Of a stretch of 9,901 bases of DNA, positions 7,181 to 9,901 are shown one piece after another (the stretch's first letter is position 1; each line of letters starts with the position of its first letter). The notes under the pieces were generated by a model. The model made no database searches, had not been told where the DNA came from, and saw only the letters and a program-made list of their open reading frames with translations. Position numbers and translations under genes: made by a program. The stretch comes from Halieaceae bacterium (GTDB lineage: Bacteria > Pseudomonadota > Gammaproteobacteria > Pseudomonadales > Halieaceae). Location: the NCBI GenBank assembly GCA_011523115.1, contig WTHO01000022.1, positions 1-9,901 of the forward strand, read 5' to 3'.

Positions 7181-8158
7181 ATGACGGTCGGTGTGATCGA
7201 TGTGCATGCCCACGTCGTGTTTATGGCGCTCAATGGCACCGCCGGCCGCTATGGGCCCGAGGCGGGGGTCAATCCGGAGGGGGAACCCTTCTTTCGGATC
7301 GGTGATTACACGATGAAGCCGATCTCCTACGAAAACTCGGTGTTTACTGACCACGAGCTACGACTCGAACAGCTCGATCGACTGGGGATCGAGCGACAAG
7401 TGCTCTCTCCCAACCCACTGACATTCTTCCACGGTATCGACGCTACGACTGCGGCCACCTTCTGCCACGCGCACAACCAATTGATGGCTGACTTCGTCGC
7501 GCTCCACCCGGACCGCTTTATTGGGCTGGCCGCGCTACCTCTGCAGGACATAGCTGCAGCCTGTGATGAGCTGGATCACGCTATCGGCACGTTAGGCTTA
7601 AAAGGCGCGATGGTCGGGACGGATTGTCCCCAGGGCTTGGCCTGTCAATCACTGGACCCCCTTTATGCGAAGTTAGTCGCGCTGGATGTCCCTTTGTTCA
7701 TTCATGCCAGCTCCACTGACGGCGCGGGGGAACTACCCGACCCCCGACTCGGTAAGCATCATCTGTCGCTCAGCTTGGGTTACGCGCAGGAGGAAACGCT
7801 GGCCGTCGCTCAGGTGCTCCTTGGGGGCGTCCTTGACCGTCACCCAAGGCTCGATATCTGTGTGTCACACGGTGGCGGCACCGTCGCTTTTCTCGCTGAA
7901 AAAATAGATCAGCTGGCCCGCATCGACCCCGGGGTCTCGGAAGGTGTGAGACAAAATGGATTCCTGCATGAGCTGAAAAAATTATGGTTTGATACCCATG
8001 TCAAAGGAGCCGTTGCCGGTGAGGCGTTGCGTCACTGTGCACATCCAGACCGGTTGGTATTGGGCACGAATCTGGGTGGCTTTGATACGCCTGATGCGCT
8101 CCCCTCCGACGCCGAGCGGCTTTCCCACAATGCCGAGACACTGCTGAGGTTAGCGTGA
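7181..8158 (+). CDS. Amidohydrolase family 2 protein, ACMSD-like
   Basis: Cytoplasmic TIM-barrel metal enzyme of 325 residues from the PF04909 family, which includes aminocarboxymuconate-semialdehyde decarboxylase (ACMSD), gamma-resorcylate decarboxylase and related non-oxidative decarboxylases or hydrolases. The metal ligands are recognisable: IDVHAH (His9, His11) on strand 1, PLFIHAS (His175) and CVSHGGG (His230). The segment DRLVLGTNLGGFD ends the barrel. The position where ACMSD has its metal-binding Asp (GTD) is Asn297, with an Asp five residues later (Asp302). LDRLGIERQVLSPNPL and the ALHPDRFIGLAALPLQD stretch are typical of ACMSD-like proteins. The ATG at 7181 is chosen because the family begins at the HxH strand. 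An in-frame GTG at 7070 would add 37 basic residues unlike the family. No strong ribosome site precedes either. Its stop overlaps the next start by four bases (GTGA), so the two are co-translated. The substrate is not known. Confidence 0.85.
   Translation: MTVGVIDVHAHVVFMALNGTAGRYGPEAGVNPEGEPFFRIGDYTMKPISYENSVFTDHELRLEQLDRLGIERQVLSPNPLTFFHGIDATTAATFCHAHNQLMADFVALHPDRFIGLAALPLQDIAAACDELDHAIGTLGLKGAMVGTDCPQGLACQSLDPLYAKLVALDVPLFIHASSTDGAGELPDPRLGKHHLSLSLGYAQEETLAVAQVLLGGVLDRHPRLDICVSHGGGTVAFLAEKIDQLARIDPGVSEGVRQNGFLHELKKLWFDTHVKGAVAGEALRHCAHPDRLVLGTNLGGFDTPDALPSDAERLSHNAETLLRLA
8145..8149 (+). promoter_or_regulatory. Ribosome binding site deciding the GTG start at 8155
   Basis: TGAGG sits inside the end of the preceding gene, 5 bases before GTG. 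It supports this non-ATG start and tight coupling between the two hydrolase genes. Confidence 0.6.
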
Positions 8159-9474
8159 TAGCACTGCAAAACGTAAAGTTATTTAACGGCCACGCCGATT
8201 ATTTTTGCAACGACGCCACGGTCATCATCGAGGGCAATGTCGTTCACTACGCAGGACCCTCCGCGGCGACCCCAGCGCTGGAGCCGCAGACGCGGGTGAT
8301 CGACGGCCGGGGTCACTTCGTGATGCCGGGGATGGTGGAGTCACATGCGCATCTCTCCTACACCAATAACGGCCCGCTGGAGCTCGACAAATCTCCCGTA
8401 GAAGAGGTGGTGATTAAAACCATCCACAACGCCCGCGTCATGTTGGGCTCTGGGTTCACCTCAGCCATCAGTTTTGGTTCGGTGCATCGAGTCGATGCCT
8501 TTCTCAAGCGTGGCATCGAATCTGGCGAGGTGTTGGGGCCCCGATTACTCGCCGGGGGACGTGATATTGGCTCGACCGGTAGCAATGCCGATCTGCACCC
8601 TGACTATGCGCAATTGAAAATTGATGGATTGGGCATGATTACCGACGGCCCCTGGGAAGTCCGCAAAGCGGTGCGCACGCTCTCCAAAAACGGCGTGGAC
8701 GTCGTCAAGGTCATGATTGACGGCGAGTTACTCTCCTCGGGCGGCGGGATTAAACCCGGCGTGCTTGGATTTACTGATGAAGAACTCGAAGTGTTGGTGA
8801 CCGAGGCGCACCACCGCGGTATGCGAGTCGCCTCCCACGCGCGGTCTGCAGCAGCGGTGAAACAGGCAGTGCGTGCCGGTGTGGACTTCATCGGGCACGC
8901 AAACTATTTGGATGACGAGGCGCTTGAACTGCTGGAAGCGCATCGTGACTCGGTTTTCGTCGGGCCTGCCGTCGCCTGGGAGATTACCTTTCTGGAGCAT
9001 TACCAGAGCTTTGGTTTCGAGACCGGCGGCCCGGAACACGAGGGGTATGCGGCGGAGCTTGCGGCCACACAAGAATCGGTAAAACGTATGCGCGATGTGG
9101 GCGTCAGAGTCTTGGTGGGGGGTGATTATGGGCTCAACATCACCCCCCACGGCACCTATGCCAAAGAGCTCGAGTACTTCACGGAATATTTTGGCTTCTC
9201 AACGGGCGAGGCGCTCCAAGCAGCCACCAAACATGGTGGTGAGGCCTTCATGCCCGAGGGAGGCTTGGGGACACTGGAGCCGGGCAGCCTCGCCGATCTG
9301 GTGATCGTAAAAGGAAACCCGCTCGAGGACATCAAAGTGCTGCAAACTGCCGACAACATTCTTGCGGTGATGAAAGACGGGCAAATCTTCTCGGGCCTAC
9401 TGGACCCCTGCTCGCCCCATCAGAAAAGCGCGGAACAATTGAGCGGACTCCTCGAGGAATCACTATGCAATTAG
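8155..9474 (+). CDS. Metal-dependent amidohydrolase, imidazolonepropionase/prolidase-like
   Basis: Amidohydrolase superfamily enzyme (PF01979, COG1228 type) of 439 residues starting at GTG. The N-terminal beta-sandwich part (VKLFNGHADYF, VIIEGNVVHYAG, VIDGRGHFVMPGMVESHAH) leads into the barrel. Expected binuclear-metal residues are present in order: His64 and His66 (HAH), Lys185 in VVKVMIDG (probably carbamylated), His228 (ASHARS), His248 (IGHANYLD) and Asp324 (GGDYGLN). The C terminus has the usual GTLEPGSLADLVIVKGNP return of the sandwich domain. COG1228 relatives with this pattern include imidazolonepropionases, Xaa-Pro, Xaa-Arg or Xaa-Lys dipeptidases and ochratoxin-type amide hydrolases. 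The carboxylated-Lys version points to the dipeptidase/amide-hydrolase side. There is no obvious signal peptide, so it is probably cytoplasmic. It overlaps the neighbouring genes on both sides (4 and 10 bases), which places it in the same operon. Confidence 0.87.
   Translation: MIALQNVKLFNGHADYFCNDATVIIEGNVVHYAGPSAATPALEPQTRVIDGRGHFVMPGMVESHAHLSYTNNGPLELDKSPVEEVVIKTIHNARVMLGSGFTSAISFGSVHRVDAFLKRGIESGEVLGPRLLAGGRDIGSTGSNADLHPDYAQLKIDGLGMITDGPWEVRKAVRTLSKNGVDVVKVMIDGELLSSGGGIKPGVLGFTDEELEVLVTEAHHRGMRVASHARSAAAVKQAVRAGVDFIGHANYLDDEALELLEAHRDSVFVGPAVAWEITFLEHYQSFGFETGGPEHEGYAAELAATQESVKRMRDVGVRVLVGGDYGLNITPHGTYAKELEYFTEYFGFSTGEALQAATKHGGEAFMPEGGLGTLEPGSLADLVIVKGNPLEDIKVLQTADNILAVMKDGQIFSGLLDPCSPHQKSAEQLSGLLEESLCN
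9454..9458 (+). promoter_or_regulatory. Ribosome binding site for the SDR gene
   Basis: GAGGA lies inside the end of the upstream hydrolase gene, 6 bases before the ATG at 9465. It fixes that start and the 10-base overlap between the two reading frames. Confidence 0.65.
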
Positions 9475-9901
9475 AGGGCAAAGTGGCGATTGTCACGGGT
9501 GCTGCACGCGGACTGGGCCGGGCCTATGCCGAGGCGTTGGCCTCAGAAGGCGCCGCTGTAGTGGCTGCGGATATCAATGACTGTGGTGATACCGTTGCCG
9601 CCATCGAGGCCGCGGGTGGGCGAGCGGTCGCAAGCGCACTGGATGTCTCCGACAGCGACAGCTGCGCGGTCATGGCCGCTCTCGCTGCCGAGACATATGG
9701 ACGGATTGATATCCTGATCAATAACGCGGCGCTTTACGCGGGCTTGCGAGGTGCCCGGTTTGAGAATCTCGATGAGCAGCAGTGGGATCAGGTCATGCAG
9801 GTCAACATCAAAGGCACCTGGCTCACCAGCCGTGCGGTGGTGGGTTGCATGCGGGAGAGCGGCGAAGGCGGCTCTATTATCAATATTGCCTCGCTCGCAG
9901 C
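9465..9901 (+). CDS. Short-chain dehydrogenase/reductase (partial, runs off the window)
   Basis: The first 145 residues of an SDR oxidoreductase are present. The protein opens with MQLEGKVAIVTGAARGLGRA, whose TGxxxGxG nucleotide-binding motif is at residues 11-18. It continues with VVAADIN at the end of the second strand. An acidic residue there favours NAD(H) over NADP(H). LDVSD, ILINNAA (Asn86-Ala89) and GSIINIASLA, with the likely catalytic Ser143, follow. The catalytic YxxxK motif should lie past the right edge. Classical SDRs of this kind are about 250 residues, so roughly 100 are missing. It starts inside the last codons of the upstream hydrolase and so belongs to the same operon, probably oxidising or reducing an alcohol/ketone or cyclic intermediate. 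The substrate is unknown. Confidence 0.88.
   Translation, partial: MQLEGKVAIVTGAARGLGRAYAEALASEGAAVVAADINDCGDTVAAIEAAGGRAVASALDVSDSDSCAVMAALAAETYGRIDILINNAALYAGLRGARFENLDEQQWDQVMQVNIKGTWLTSRAVVGCMRESGEGGSIINIASLA

Noticed and set aside
8728..9150. A 140-codon - strand open frame within the prolidase-like hydrolase gene
   Set aside because: It lies wholly antisense to a strongly conserved coding region containing His228, His248 and Asp324, and its product is low-complexity and unrecognisable. It is a shadow of GC-rich coding sequence.

Overview
The window reads as an ordinary stretch of chromosome from a moderately GC-rich proteobacterium. The protein styles (NhaC-type antiporter, three-histidine-box desaturase, PLP enzyme of the VC1184 type, cluster of amidohydrolases and an SDR) would suit a marine gammaproteobacterium of the Halieaceae/OM60-NOR5 kind. 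That placement is an impression from protein character, not a computed result. I see no tRNA, rRNA, CRISPR array, insertion sequence or phage gene.

Layout from left to right. (1) A complete MFS transporter begins at base 1 on the + strand and ends against a short - strand remnant that looks like the C-terminal third of a TauE/SafE permease. The two stop codons overlap. (2) After a 145-base gap with an operator-like dyad comes a large Na+/H+ antiporter of the NhaC family with a signal peptide and an exported N-terminal domain. (3) After a 192-base gap containing a possible promoter and a hairpin, a membrane fatty-acid desaturase and a sugar-phosphate-isomerase-like TIM-barrel protein are 7 bases apart and probably co-transcribed. 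(4) A PLP-dependent class V aminotransferase fold protein lies convergently on the - strand. (5) It is divergent from a tightly coupled + strand set: an ACMSD-like amidohydrolase, an imidazolonepropionase/prolidase-like amidohydrolase (4-base overlap) and an SDR oxidoreductase (10-base overlap) that runs off the right edge.

The last three genes are the clearest functional unit. Two metal-dependent hydrolases or decarboxylases plus a dehydrogenase suggest a small catabolic pathway for a cyclic, aromatic-derived or amide substrate that I cannot identify. The MFS protein could be an importer for this region, but it is separated from the cluster by several kb. The most notable details are substitutions at expected catalytic or metal-binding positions in the PLP enzyme (Tyr where cysteine desulfurases have Cys), in the ACMSD-like protein (Asn where the metal-binding Asp is expected) and possibly in the TIM-barrel protein. 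No complete undescribed system is evident. The coupled catabolic cluster and the desaturase/TIM-barrel pair are the best candidates for new biology.
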